Positions 1 to 8,687 of a stretch of 64,000 bases of DNA are shown one piece after another. The DNA is taken from contig CAYVCQ010000003.1 in NCBI GenBank assembly GCA_964450405.1, forward strand, positions 1-64,000, written 5' to 3'. This DNA is from WRGT01 sp964450405. Lineage in GTDB: Bacteria > Spirochaetota > UBA4802 > UBA5550. The translations under genes were made by a program, and so were the position numbers. The notes beneath the pieces are model-generated. The model had not been told where the DNA came from. It saw only the letters and a list, made by a program, of their open reading frames with translations, and did no database searches. The first letter of the stretch is position 1; every line of letters begins with the position of its first letter.

Positions 1-81
1 TCGATTATATGTTAGAGGGCTGTCATCAGACACATAAAAATGCATAGTACCTTTCCAATACTCATCAGAAATTCATCACTA

Positions 82-168
82 TATCTATCGTACTCTTTTT
101 GTGAATCATGAATTAACTAATAATTTTACTTTGCGTGCCACCGACCGGGTACAGGAGGATATAGGAAT
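82..168. repeat. Dispersed repeat, copy 1 (partner at 36033-36118)
   Basis: This 87-base stretch aligns along its whole length with 36033-36118, with roughly 85% matching bases by eye. Shared blocks include CTTTTTGTGAATCAT, CTAATAATTT and GGATATAGGA. After both copies comes GAGCTAATA, but here 25 or so extra bases containing GGAATGTC...GACATTCC intervene, so a mini-palindrome seems to have been inserted in this copy. No reading frame is evident. Together with the first 80 bases it fills the gap downstream of the phosphatase gene. Confidence 0.7.
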
Positions 169-212
169 GTCAATTATCCCGACATTCCGGAAAGAGCTAA
201 TAGAAATATCGT

Positions 213-1646
213 TTAATCAACATCAACACAGATAATACAGACATCATCATCGAATTCTTCTCCGCCGCTGTATTTAACAAGTTCAAGATATAATTCTGAG
301 ATAAAATCCCTGCAGGAAAGATTAACCAGCCTGAGAACTATCTCTCCCATTATATCTTCAAAATAATGGTCACCCTTTTGCGGTCTGCGTGCCTCGGTTA
401 ATCCATCTGTATAAAAAAGAAGTTTACTCCCGGCCGGTAGTATTTCAGTGTGATTACTATATGATTTACTTATCCCGCCAAGTTCAAATGCAGTCATAAT
501 TCCAAGAGGAATACTTCTGGCCTTATCCAGTTCACTTACCATATTATTATGGATCAGATATGGGGGGTTGTGTCCTGCGCATGAATAAGTAATTGTTCTA
601 TTGATCCTGTTAAATATTCCATAGAATGCAGTAACATGATTTTTCCCCGACTGCTTCACAAGGGTTTCATTGAGATTCATTAACAGCTCTGACGGATTAA
701 GTTTTGAGCCTCCAGCCTGAGAGACCAGGCTTTTTATCATAGTTGTAATCAAAGCTGCAGGAACACCGTGGCCGGAAACATCACTTATGAAAATTCCAGT
801 AGTTTCCGGTTCACGAAACTTTATAAAATCATAAAAATCTCCGCCGATTGGCTCCATCGGTTTAAATAATGCCGAGATATAACTGGAAGGATTATCTTCA
901 GGAATAATCTGCTGTTGAATTACCCTGGCCATATCGAGTTCAATATTCATTATTCTCCGCCATTCGGCGAGCTCGTTCTTTTCCTCTTCGATCTTCTTCT
1001 GGTTATCAAGTATTATCAGACGCTGAATAAAATCTCTTCTTGTATACATCTCCATATGAAAACATACGAACATTCCGATAATATTGGAGGATATAAAAAA
1101 GAAATTATTATTTATAAAAGCATTAGTCAGCTGATCGGATGATCCCAATCCCTTAAAATAAATAATTGAAAATTCATATGCTAAAACTATGATCCAGCAG
1201 ACAACAGTAGCATTAAAAAATTTTAAACGGACAAATGTATAACTCCACATTATCACGAGAGTGAGCCCTGCATAGTAGTAGAGGCTCCCTTCAACGCTTC
1301 GGGAGGTCACTATCATAGCGACAATACCCAAACCTGCCGCAAGAGATACAATGCTTACAGATATCTGCATAATTCTTTTGAATACAGCGAAATATGAAAG
1401 AATGAAAACTAAAGTGATTACAGGGCATACTACTGCATACCTTATAAGCCATGTGAGATGTTTTGTTATCGGAGAAATAAATACATCAAGCAGACCAAAA
1501 GCGGCGTATAAAATAAACGCAAGAACTAGAGCTATTCTGGTAATATGGAGTGTTTTTTTAAAATAATCATCTTCAAACTGTTTTTCCAGCTCTGCAGAAA
1601 AACTTAAATTATTCTTTGCAAGATACTTTTTAAAAGGATTTGTCAT
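213..1646 (-). CDS. Membrane-bound SpoIIE/RsbU-type PP2C serine phosphatase
   Basis: This 477-residue protein has about six hydrophobic segments in its first 205 residues, a short charged coiled-coil-like linker (about 205-235), then a SpoIIE/RsbU PP2C phosphatase domain to the end. Metal-binding motifs are visible: GGDFYDF, SDVSGHG followed by PAALIT, YTDGLTE, and a terminal FDDD. In this family such enzymes dephosphorylate anti-anti-sigma factors of the SpoIIAA/RsbV type, in response to a signal sensed by the N-terminal part. No anti-sigma or STAS gene lies next to it, so the partner is unknown. The membrane region does not match a named sensor domain I can recognise. The gene stands alone. 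Confidence 0.85.
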   Translation of the reverse strand: MTNPFKKYLAKNNLSFSAELEKQFEDDYFKKTLHITRIALVLAFILYAAFGLLDVFISPITKHLTWLIRYAVVCPVITLVFILSYFAVFKRIMQISVSIVSLAAGLGIVAMIVTSRSVEGSLYYYAGLTLVIMWSYTFVRLKFFNATVVCWIIVLAYEFSIIYFKGLGSSDQLTNAFINNNFFFISSNIIGMFVCFHMEMYTRRDFIQRLIILDNQKKIEEEKNELAEWRRIMNIELDMARVIQQQIIPEDNPSSYISALFKPMEPIGGDFYDFIKFREPETTGIFISDVSGHGVPAALITTMIKSLVSQAGGSKLNPSELLMNLNETLVKQSGKNHVTAFYGIFNRINRTITYSCAGHNPPYLIHNNMVSELDKARSIPLGIMTAFELGGISKSYSNHTEILPAGSKLLFYTDGLTEARRPQKGDHYFEDIMGEIVLRLVNLSCRDFISELYLELVKYSGGEEFDDDVCIICVDVD

Positions 1647-1869
1647 TTATACTTTCGCTTTTTATTGATAAAATGTTACTATACCAAATTTAATATAATA
1701 ACAAGAAATTTTTTTATTTTTATATGATTGTATAAAAAAAATGAAGTATTTATCATTGAACTGCGGGTATGAACATGTTTTAGTGTTGTTTACCGACAGT
1801 ATGGTCGGCAGAGTATCGATTATCTTAAATTCACGCGACTATCTATGCATTAAAATACAAATTCATATA

Positions 1870-3789
1870 TCAGGTCACAACGACTTCAAGAATCCTCACT
1901 GGATTTTCCTTCCCTCTAATTTTCACCAGTCCGATTTTGCGAATATTAAACAGGTCAGGATTAACTAATTTATTATAAACATCGTCGCTAATTAAAATAC
2001 CGGTATTAAAGTGTTTGTTCAGTCCCTCAAGCCTTGATGCAATATTTACTGCATCCGAAATAACAGTAGTATCAAGCCGGTCCTCCTGACCTATTGTTCC
2101 AAGCATCAGTTTACCTATATGAATACCTATGCCGATTTTTACCGGTTCAATACCCGCAGTGTGCTGTGAAGTATTCAGTTCAACCATCGTTTGCTGCATC
2201 TCAACAGCAGCGCCCACTGCATCATTTACACCACCGGGAAACAGAGCCATAATTGCATCGCCGATATATTTATCTATAAAGCCATTATGCTTTTTGATAA
2301 CCGGCACAATCTTAGAAAGATGAAGATTAAGAAAATTGATATTCTCCTGCGGAGTCATCTTTTCGGATAATGTAGTATATGACCGTATATCAGTAAAGAG
2401 CACCGGCATCTCCTGCAGAACCTGATCGCCAAGTTCAACATTTACAATGCTCTGTTTTTTCAATAGAGAGAGAAATTCTTTCGGAACAAAGCGCGAAAAA
2501 GAATTGGTCATTTTCAGCTGTTCGTTAAAAGCCTCCCGCTGTATTGTTTCTTTTTCTTTCTGTATAATTCTAAACCTGTCTGCAAGAGCAAATGACATGA
2601 GTACAACCTCGAGTGCCGAGCCTATCTGCATGGCATTATTCGTTATAAAAGTATACGGAATCAGGTTGAAATTCTTCATCGTAAAAATAATTATCCCCAA
2701 TACAAAGGCGATCCACGAAACAACGTAAAGTCGCGCTGGACGGTAACCTCTGGTCCAGCTGATAATACCAGCTACAATCATTATAAATGAACCGAAAATA
2801 GGAACTGCAGTCAATATCTGAATGCTGATGCGATATTCCAGAAACAGCGCGATTGGGATATTCAGAATAAACACAACGATAAGAGTTTTTAAAATTTTAT
2901 CCAAAGAAGGAGTATTCATTTTTGTTTGAAGAAATTGTTTAGTAAAAAGATTTATGCAGATAGAAGTCAGAGAGCCAAGAACTGGTACAGCATGCATAGA
3001 CCACCACCGCGAATTCTGCCAGAGATATTCTACATCCATACCATTTAATGAAAGCTGGAATAATCCCCAACTTCCAACGTAAAGAACATACAACAGGTAA
3101 TCTATCTTTCTTACTGTGGTAAAAATAAAGAGATTGAGAATTGCCATAACAAGAAGAATACCGTAATACAACCCGAAAAAAAACTGTTCATCTTTAATCA
3201 GTTCATTTAAAGCCGAAGTTGTCCGGAATTCAAGAGGGACACTCATTGAACCGTCAGTTTGTATCCGTAATAAAACAGCATAATGTGTTCCTGACTCAAG
3301 ATTAAACGGTATAATGAATTTCCGGTTTTTTAATACCCGTTCATTGTACGGCATAGATCTTCCGGTTGATATTTTCTCAAGTACACCTTGTTCACTCACA
3401 AGGTAAACATCTATGTGATTAAGCAGAGGATATCCTATTTCAAGAAGCCATTCTTTATGTTTTAACTTTTCGGCTTCATATCTGAAATTAAATCTTAGCC
3501 AGTATGCCGATCTTGTAAAACCAAAACTTACATTTTCAGAATTGTTTTTTTTGAAATTATTTTTTTTAGAATCACTACATACTTCTTCTATCGAAAGTTT
3601 ACCAGCTGTATCTTCAAGATAGTAGATATATTTTCCGGGAGAGCTTGCGTTTATCCCATCAGTTAAAATAAGTTCATTTCCGATTGGCGTAGCTGCAGGA
3701 TATATCTCATCAGGAAATAACACGTATGCAAGGATCAGTACTACAGGTAAAAATATCTTATTAAACGATTTCACTCCGTTAAAAGTCAT
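1870..3789 (-). CDS. 7TMR-DISM sensor with class III adenylate/guanylate cyclase domain
   Basis: This 639-residue protein begins with a signal-peptide-like segment, then an extracytoplasmic beta-rich 7TMR-DISMED2-type domain (about 40-190), seven membrane helices (about 200-410), a short coiled coil, and a class III cyclase domain (about 455-639). Catalytic features are visible: the metal aspartates in LFTDIRSYT and KYIGDAIMALF, and the transition-state Asn and Arg in NIASRLE. The Lys in DKYIGD is typical of adenine-selecting cyclases, so cAMP is the likelier product. The protein probably senses an outside or periplasmic ligand. A possible cAMP reader is the MBL/cNMP protein at 59785-61956, though that link is only inference. 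Confidence 0.87.
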   Translation of the reverse strand: MTFNGVKSFNKIFLPVVLILAYVLFPDEIYPAATPIGNELILTDGINASSPGKYIYYLEDTAGKLSIEEVCSDSKKNNFKKNNSENVSFGFTRSAYWLRFNFRYEAEKLKHKEWLLEIGYPLLNHIDVYLVSEQGVLEKISTGRSMPYNERVLKNRKFIIPFNLESGTHYAVLLRIQTDGSMSVPLEFRTTSALNELIKDEQFFFGLYYGILLVMAILNLFIFTTVRKIDYLLYVLYVGSWGLFQLSLNGMDVEYLWQNSRWWSMHAVPVLGSLTSICINLFTKQFLQTKMNTPSLDKILKTLIVVFILNIPIALFLEYRISIQILTAVPIFGSFIMIVAGIISWTRGYRPARLYVVSWIAFVLGIIIFTMKNFNLIPYTFITNNAMQIGSALEVVLMSFALADRFRIIQKEKETIQREAFNEQLKMTNSFSRFVPKEFLSLLKKQSIVNVELGDQVLQEMPVLFTDIRSYTTLSEKMTPQENINFLNLHLSKIVPVIKKHNGFIDKYIGDAIMALFPGGVNDAVGAAVEMQQTMVELNTSQHTAGIEPVKIGIGIHIGKLMLGTIGQEDRLDTTVISDAVNIASRLEGLNKHFNTGILISDDVYNKLVNPDLFNIRKIGLVKIRGKENPVRILEVVVT

Positions 3790-3861
3790 AAAAACCCCTT
3801 CTGCATATATATAGCCTGATTTGAATATAATTATATTCGTTGAATATTCAAGAAATTACAT

Positions 3862-4080
3862 GAGGCTGACCTAAAAGTTTACTCACTGTCATACCGGCTG
3901 AAGTGTAACGTAATGCCGGTATGACATACACCTGGTTTAATCAGGAGATTATCGAAGATCTTCCTTTCGTCGCCGGTATTCGCAAGAATTGAAGCGCACG
4001 CCCTGAGCTAAGCGAAGAAGCACTCTTGGGGTGAAACCGGAATGACAAATGTTTAAAATACATACTTTTTAGACAGCCCC
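3862..4080. repeat. MITE-like element A with imperfect terminal repeats
   Basis: The left end GAGGCTGACCTAAAAGT and the inverted right end GGGGCTGTCTAAAAAGT form imperfect 17-base terminal repeats. Inside are the family core pieces (GTCATACCGGCTG at 3888, ACCGGAATGAC at about 4036-4046), with an additional central block of about 90 bases not seen in the other copies. It fills the gap between the methyltransferase and the cyclase gene, and no gene is visible in it. Confidence 0.65.
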
Positions 4081-4088
4081 TTATCGTA

Positions 4089-4823
4089 TCAAACCTGCTT
4101 CATCGGCTGTTTATAGGGGACAAGCATGGGAACCCGTTTTTGATAGTCTCTATACCCATCTCCGAAATCCTTAACCAGGTCCCGTTCTTCCAGCATTGTC
4201 CCGATGATGATCCATGCAGTCCACATGATGTTAAACAATAGCCTGTCATAACTGAAGTGCGGATTTGCCCATATCATAACAAGAGAGAAAAAATATAGAG
4301 GATGGCGGACCCACAGATAGGGACCTCTCACTGAAAGAGGGAGAGTTTTCAACGGCTTGTTCTTGATAAGGCGGCGCATGTTCTTTGTACCAAAAGGGTC
4401 AAAAAACCCGAGAGATTTTATGCCCCAGTAGAAACCGGCCATGCCAAGAATGAAGAGTAACCTGATGGCCCAGTACAACACACCATTAGCGGATGAAATT
4501 ACTGCTGTTTTCTGCCAGAAAACCACCATAAGAATAAGCGGTATACTTGAGGTGATGGAGTAGAAAGCTCCGTAATAATCAGCCGGTATACGATTCTTAA
4601 GCCTTGAGCGCATCCCCTTTCTCAAAATGATACTGTGCTGTAAAAAAAATATCATACAGAGAGCGGCATCAACAGCGAGCATTTGATGATTCTGAAGCCC
4701 CATATCAACGAGGTTAAATGGCCCGAAAAACAGAAACGCATAAAATGGGAGCAGAGAACCCGCACCCAATATAAGTGTGACATATACCAGTATATATTTT
4801 TTCATGTTACTCATTTTTTCCAT
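4089..4823 (-). CDS. NnrU/isoprenylcysteine-methyltransferase-like membrane protein
   Basis: This 244-residue protein has about six hydrophobic segments. Its C-terminal half carries the pattern of membrane methyltransferases of the ICMT/PEMT type: a conserved RHPLYF, then EERDL, FGDGYRDYQKRVP and a final LVPY. The N-terminal half, with LQHSIILRKGMRSR, resembles NnrU-family proteins. The substrate cannot be told from sequence. The start at 4823 is backed by an AAGGAGAG ribosome site. It lies downstream of arsM, but a 160-base repeat separates the two, so co-transcription is uncertain. Confidence 0.65.
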   Translation of the reverse strand: MEKMSNMKKYILVYVTLILGAGSLLPFYAFLFFGPFNLVDMGLQNHQMLAVDAALCMIFFLQHSIILRKGMRSRLKNRIPADYYGAFYSITSSIPLILMVVFWQKTAVISSANGVLYWAIRLLFILGMAGFYWGIKSLGFFDPFGTKNMRRLIKNKPLKTLPLSVRGPYLWVRHPLYFFSLVMIWANPHFSYDRLLFNIMWTAWIIIGTMLEERDLVKDFGDGYRDYQKRVPMLVPYKQPMKQV

Positions 4824-4847
4824 ATTCTACTCTCCTTAAATATATAA

Positions 4848-5010
4848 GCGGCTTTATAAAAAGTCTGATATTTATGTGTTTGTCATTCCGGTTTTGCATC
4901 TTCCTTTTTTGCAAATACCGGAATCTCATAATTGAATCAGCAGTATGAGATTCCGTCATTTCGCTTTACTACAGCCGGAATGACAACGATTGTACTTGTG
5001 AGACAGCCAC
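4848..5010. repeat. MITE-like element C
   Basis: The ends GCGGCTTTATAAAAAGT and, inverted, GTGGCTGTCTCACAAGT are imperfect 17-base terminal repeats. The core (4882-4984) runs from GTCATTCCGGTTTTGC to GCCGGAATGAC. Within it, ACCGGAATCTCATA and TATGAGATTCC can pair as an inner stem. The element sits between arsM and the downstream methyltransferase gene. It is one of at least six copies in the window. Confidence 0.72.
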
Positions 5011-5020
5011 TTACAGTAAG

Positions 5021-5830
5021 TTATTTTTTTGCAGATACATTAATACTCTCAATCGATTCGAAAAATTCTTTTCCAGATCCCTTTGATAAACCGGTTTCCT
5101 TTCTAATCTGTTCTGCTATTGGATCATCCATCCACAAATCTGCGGGAACAGACTGTTCTGCAACGATCTGAACATCACGAAATCCCGCAGCTGAAATCAG
5201 ATCAATATAACTCTCTTTTTTCTCCGCTCCGGCGATACATCCGACATATGCGCTTATTGAATTCAGAATAGACTCAGGGAGATCCTTTGTTATAACAATA
5301 TCTGATATCATCATCCTGCCGCCATCTTTAAGTACACGATAAGCTTCTTTAAACACCTGATCTTTCTGCTGTGAAAGATTTATGACACAGTTTGATATGA
5401 TAATATCCACTGATGAATCCGCCACCGGGAGATGTTCAATCTCACCTAGTCTGAATTCAACATTGTTATATGGAGTCTTTGCAACATTGAGTCTTGCCCG
5501 GTCAATCATCTCCGCAGTCATATCAACTCCGATCACTTGACCTGTTGGTCCGGTTTTCTGAGCTGCAAGAAAACAATCAATCCCTCCACCTGACCCCAGA
5601 TCAAGCACAGTCTCGCCCTCACTGATAGATGCCATCGCTGTTGGATTTCCGCATCCAAGCCCCATGTTTGCATTTTCAGGGATAGTTTTCAGCTCATCCG
5701 GAGTATAACCCACTCCCATACTAACTTTCTGTGCAGATGATTTTGAAGATCCGCAGCAGGATTGTGAAACACCCTTTGCTATTTTACCATATGAATCCCT
5801 AACACTTTTTTTTACACTTACCTGTTCCAT
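5021..5830 (-). CDS. arsM: Arsenite S-adenosylmethionine methyltransferase
   Basis: This 269-residue protein methylates As(III) using S-adenosylmethionine in the cytoplasm. The SAM-binding motif is DLGSGGGIDC (77-86). The family's three arsenite-binding cysteines are matched by Cys60 (GLGCGNP), Cys148 (NCVINLS) and Cys198 (YVGCIAG), with an extra Cys25-Cys26 pair (SCCGSS) near the N terminus. AAGGAG precedes the start. A palindrome upstream (5855-5873) is the same as that over the marR promoter at 6461-6499, so the MarR protein probably controls both genes. No arsenite efflux gene (arsB or acr3) is visible in the window. Confidence 0.93.
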   Translation of the reverse strand: MEQVSVKKSVRDSYGKIAKGVSQSCCGSSKSSAQKVSMGVGYTPDELKTIPENANMGLGCGNPTAMASISEGETVLDLGSGGGIDCFLAAQKTGPTGQVIGVDMTAEMIDRARLNVAKTPYNNVEFRLGEIEHLPVADSSVDIIISNCVINLSQQKDQVFKEAYRVLKDGGRMMISDIVITKDLPESILNSISAYVGCIAGAEKKESYIDLISAAGFRDVQIVAEQSVPADLWMDDPIAEQIRKETGLSKGSGKEFFESIESINVSAKK

Positions 5831-5854
5831 TTCACTTCTCCTTTTTTATATATT

Positions 5855-5873
5855 TAGTTGTAGTATACAACTA
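5855..5873 (-). promoter_or_regulatory. MarR-type operator at the arsM promoter
   Basis: The sequence is TAGTTGTA, three bases, TACAACTA: 8-base perfect arms identical to the core of the palindrome at the marR promoter. Read on the minus strand it contains TATACT, a probable -10 box (5862-5867), with TTGATT about 19 bases upstream. A bound repressor would cover the -10 region. The coordinate pairing is seen directly; the regulator assignment is inference. Confidence 0.75.
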
Positions 5874-5973
5874 TCATCCGTAATAAAATCAAACCTATTC
5901 ATTTATAACATTTCCAGAAACAGCAGCAGCATTACATATACTTACATTATTTTTAATTCTGCAAACTCTCGGA

Positions 5974-6468
5974 TTATTTACAATCACCTTTACAACTCCC
6001 TATTCCTTTAATACCGCTGCAGCATACAGCGGGCTTACAGCAGTTTTCAATTGAATTGATAAATATTTCAATTGCACTAAGAACCTCACCCTTTTTATCA
6101 TCCGGAATGGACTTATCCATATTAAACATGAAATCAGATATACAGTTCCAGACCTCACCGTGAATTTTTTTTCCTTCGGGAGTAAGATGCAGTTCCACAA
6201 TCCGTGAATCATGAATTGAACGGATCTTTTCCAGATAACCTTTTTTTATCAGAGGCTCCACCTGTCTTGTTGTTGTACTCTTCTCTACAGATAGAAGCTC
6301 ATGAAGCTGTGACATCTCCAGAACACCGGTTTTAGACACATAATTCAGAATTGAAAACTGTGAGAATGTAACATCCTCGCAGAATATCGTTTCATTCTGA
6401 AAAATCCTTAGCGAAGTAATCAGCTTCCGGATTGTTGCAAATAAATCTTTATTAAATTGTTTTTCCAT
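5974..6468 (-). CDS. MarR-family regulator with cysteine-rich C-terminal tail
   Basis: This 164-residue protein has a winged-helix MarR domain: SQFSILNYV, then a recognition helix near EKSTTTRQVEPLIKKGYL, then a wing with HDSRIVELHLTPEG. The last 25 residues hold six cysteines (NCC, VCC, SC, DC), which is unusual for MarR and suggests metalloid binding; that is inference supported by arsM next door. I place the start at ATG 6468 rather than the in-frame TTG at 6486, because TTGACT (6500-6505) and TATAAT (6478-6483) form a 16-base-spaced promoter. Transcription would then begin only a few bases before the ATG, so the mRNA is probably leaderless. Confidence 0.85.
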   Translation of the reverse strand: MEKQFNKDLFATIRKLITSLRIFQNETIFCEDVTFSQFSILNYVSKTGVLEMSQLHELLSVEKSTTTRQVEPLIKKGYLEKIRSIHDSRIVELHLTPEGKKIHGEVWNCISDFMFNMDKSIPDDKKGEVLSAIEIFINSIENCCKPAVCCSGIKGIGSCKGDCK

Positions 6469-6499
6469 GATAGTTGTATTATACAACTATCATGGAAAA
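6461..6499 (-). promoter_or_regulatory. 39-bp palindromic operator containing the marR promoter and start codon
   Basis: The arms are 18 bases each (6461-6478 and 6482-6499) and perfectly complementary, around a 3-base centre. The inner TAGTTGTA-N3-TACAACTA is repeated upstream of arsM. On the minus strand the palindrome contains the -10 TATAAT and the whole spacer after -35 TTGACT (6500-6505), and it ends over the ATG at 6468. This geometry fits tight autorepression. Confidence 0.88.
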
Positions 6500-6663
6500 A
6501 GTCAACTGCTTTTTTACTTTTTTATTATAAAATAAAAAAAAATTGCAATATTGCTCAAAGTACAATTATAAAGAAAGATTTTTAATTGCTGATATTTTCC
6601 AAAGATTAAAAATGTCTGAAAATTTTTGGAATATTATAAATAATATTTTATTTGAGGTCATCG

Positions 6664-7461
6664 ATGAAATCCCGTTTAATGCTTCTCGTCATGTCAGTAA
6701 TAATGTTATCCGGCTGTTCAAGAGAATATGATGAAAAGCTGCTTATTGCCTTTGATGATACAAATAATATATTTATAATGAATGATGATGGCAGTGATAT
6801 AAGGCAAATGACTACAATTGCTACAAGTATCAATCCGTCATTTTCGCCTGACGGGAAAACACTTGTATATTGGCGCACCGGGACTTTATATACAATGAAT
6901 ATTGAAGAAAAACAGGAAAGATTTCTTCACGGGGCAACACTACAGTTTTCCACATGGTCCCCCGATGGAACTAAAATTGCTTTTTTTGACTCTTCCTCCA
7001 GGTTAAGCACTATCAATCCTGATGGAACAAATTATACAGTTCTAAACGTCGCTACAACTTTTACAGGTCCAATATCGTGGTCAGCAGATTCCAGTGTCAT
7101 TGCCTGCAGGGATTCAGCTTCAGGTTTTTTAAATTATTTTTATTTAAGTAATCCATCAAGTCCCCAGCTGATAATTCCAAATACAAATATCCTATATGGA
7201 TTTTCTTTTTCGCCATCAGGGGAAGAAGCTGCATATATAGGAGTTTCCACCAATTTATATATATCAAAAACAGATCTATCTTCATCGGGAATTATTCAAT
7301 CAGGTCCGATTGTGAATCCGTCGTGGTCCCCTGACGGGAAAACGTTGGTATATGAATATAATGGAGAAATCAGAAAAATAAGTTCCATCGGCGGAACACC
7401 CCAAATGATAGCCGGAGGACCTGGATTACATAATCCATGTTACCGCTATAAACCCCGTTGA
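6664..7461 (+). CDS. Lipoprotein with TolB-like (PD40) beta-propeller
   Basis: This 265-residue protein starts with a lipoprotein signal: a hydrophobic stretch ends in the lipobox LSGC (SGCSREYD), so the mature protein should be lipid-anchored. The rest consists of WD40-like PD40 repeats with recurring motifs such as NPSFSPDGKTLVYW, STWSPDGTKIAFF, SWSADSSVIAC and NPSWSPDGKTLVYEY, about five or six blades. The start is set at ATG 6664, with GAGG seven bases upstream, rather than the in-frame TTG at 6652. No partner genes indicate its role. TolB-like propellers usually mediate protein contacts in the envelope. Confidence 0.8.
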   Translation: MKSRLMLLVMSVIMLSGCSREYDEKLLIAFDDTNNIFIMNDDGSDIRQMTTIATSINPSFSPDGKTLVYWRTGTLYTMNIEEKQERFLHGATLQFSTWSPDGTKIAFFDSSSRLSTINPDGTNYTVLNVATTFTGPISWSADSSVIACRDSASGFLNYFYLSNPSSPQLIIPNTNILYGFSFSPSGEEAAYIGVSTNLYISKTDLSSSGIIQSGPIVNPSWSPDGKTLVYEYNGEIRKISSIGGTPQMIAGGPGLHNPCYRYKPR

Positions 7462-7600
7462 TACAGTGATCTGGTTTTGTTAGAAATATACACTTGCCAT
7501 GAAAATAACCCGCAGAAATATTCCCAATTTATTGAACGGACAGTTATATCTTTTCCTGCTGTTTATTCCGAGACGTGCCTTTTCCGGAATTCAATTTTTT

Positions 7601-7801
7601 TTATTTTTTCTTCCACGTTACGTCTTTTACAAGTGACCCCAACTCTTCCATTAAACCGAATCCTGTTTTGTTCGCGGTGAATTCATCAACAGTGTTCCAT
7701 TTCATAAGCTCTGCAGTCTCATTACATGTTGGACATGTAACTTCCGGAGCTTCGTCTTTTTTAAATTTGTGTCCGTTTTTGCACTTATAGGTTTTCTGCA
7801 T
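7601..7801 (-). CDS. Small zinc-ribbon protein (paralogue 1)
   Basis: This 66-residue protein opens with MQKTYKCKNGHKFKKDE and carries a CxxxH...CPTC pattern that looks like a single zinc ribbon of FmdB/rubredoxin style. AAGGAG lies upstream of the start. It is closely similar to the neighbouring product at 7822-8070, sharing the N-terminal block, CPTCNE, KWNTVD and GLMEELGS, so the two are tandem duplicates. The function is unknown. Confidence 0.75.
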   Translation of the reverse strand: MQKTYKCKNGHKFKKDEAPEVTCPTCNETAELMKWNTVDEFTANKTGFGLMEELGSLVKDVTWKKK

Positions 7802-7821
7802 TTTTATCTCCTTATAATTTT

Positions 7822-8070
7822 TTATTTTTTTATCCAGGAAGCAACTTTCAGATAACTGAAAAGTTTAACAGCCCTGGTACCGCCAGGTATCTCACTGACA
7901 ACGGAGCCAAGTTCTTCTATTAAACCAAGTCCATCTGAACTTCCCGTGAATTTATCAACAGTATTCCACTTTACTAGTTCGGCCGGTTCATTACAAGTCG
8001 GGCAGATTACACCGGATGATTCGTCCTTCTTGAATTTATGTCCGTTTTTACACTTATAAGTTTTCTGCAT
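7822..8070 (-). CDS. Small zinc-ribbon protein (paralogue 2)
   Basis: This 82-residue protein is the tandem paralogue of the gene at 7601-7801. The zinc-ribbon part (CKNGH, CPTC) is followed by KWNTVDKFTG, GLIEELGS and a longer C-terminal tail (SYLKVASWIKK) that the other copy lacks. ATG 8070 is chosen over the upstream ATG at 8085 because AGAGG lies five or so bases before it and the N terminus then matches the paralogue. The 20-base gap between the genes suggests one transcript. Confidence 0.75.
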   Translation of the reverse strand: MQKTYKCKNGHKFKKDESSGVICPTCNEPAELVKWNTVDKFTGSSDGLGLIEELGSVVSEIPGGTRAVKLFSYLKVASWIKK

Positions 8071-8147
8071 TTTAGCCTCTTTCATTAACTATATAGTAAT
8101 AGTTTAACTAAATAATATTTTTTTATAAGTCCCTGGTAAGATTTATA

Positions 8148-8687
8148 TTATTTAATTTCCGGCTCATATATAATAGAACAAATCTTAATAATATCTTCGG
8201 CGTAAATAATATCATCTTTAGGAGCAAGCTGCACCCCTCCCTCCTGAAGTGCATTCCATGTGAGCTCATGACAATAAAATGCATCCCTGTCCTTCTTGAA
8301 TATAAAATCGTAAGGGACACCTATTTTGCTTTCGAGAAAACTCTTCATCCCTGAAAAATTTGTCAGCACTGGACGTAGAAGAATAAATCCATCAGCATCT
8401 TTCATGAAATCTATTATATCGATTTTTCCAACTCCCTCCGCTATTGCATGAATCATATTTTCGCTGTCAATGATGACTCCGCTATGAGTATACTTACCCT
8501 TAATAAAATAGCTGTCAAAATAATATGTATATTTTCTGCACATAACATCGCCAGGTTTTGCGAGTTTCAGCAGCTCCCTTATATGGGCTGCTTTTACCTT
8601 CGGAGGTTCGGTGGCTATCATCAGATCTCCAAACTTTGTTAAAAACCTTGTCCATAATTTATAAATGAATGAACGGCGTATTTTCAT
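8148..8687 (-). CDS. YiiX/YebB-type permuted NlpC/P60 hydrolase
   Basis: This 179-residue protein resembles the circularly permuted papain-like fold of YiiX/YebB. It has KPGDVMCRKY near residue 45, a probable catalytic His in KYTHSGVIID, IHAIAEGVG, and a later Cys in AFYCHELTWNAL. The permuted order (His before Cys) is what separates it from classical NlpC/P60 peptidoglycan hydrolases. Substrates of the family range from lipids to peptides and are not settled. ATG 8687 has GGAG six bases upstream. No signal peptide is evident, though the N terminus is basic and aromatic. Confidence 0.7.
   Translation of the reverse strand: MKIRRSFIYKLWTRFLTKFGDLMIATEPPKVKAAHIRELLKLAKPGDVMCRKYTYYFDSYFIKGKYTHSGVIIDSENMIHAIAEGVGKIDIIDFMKDADGFILLRPVLTNFSGMKSFLESKIGVPYDFIFKKDRDAFYCHELTWNALQEGGVQLAPKDDIIYAEDIIKICSIIYEPEIK

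Noticed and set aside
6469..6486. Longer MarR protein from the TTG at 6486
   Set aside because: The TTG lies between the -10 box and -35 box of the likely promoter, so it would not be on the transcript.
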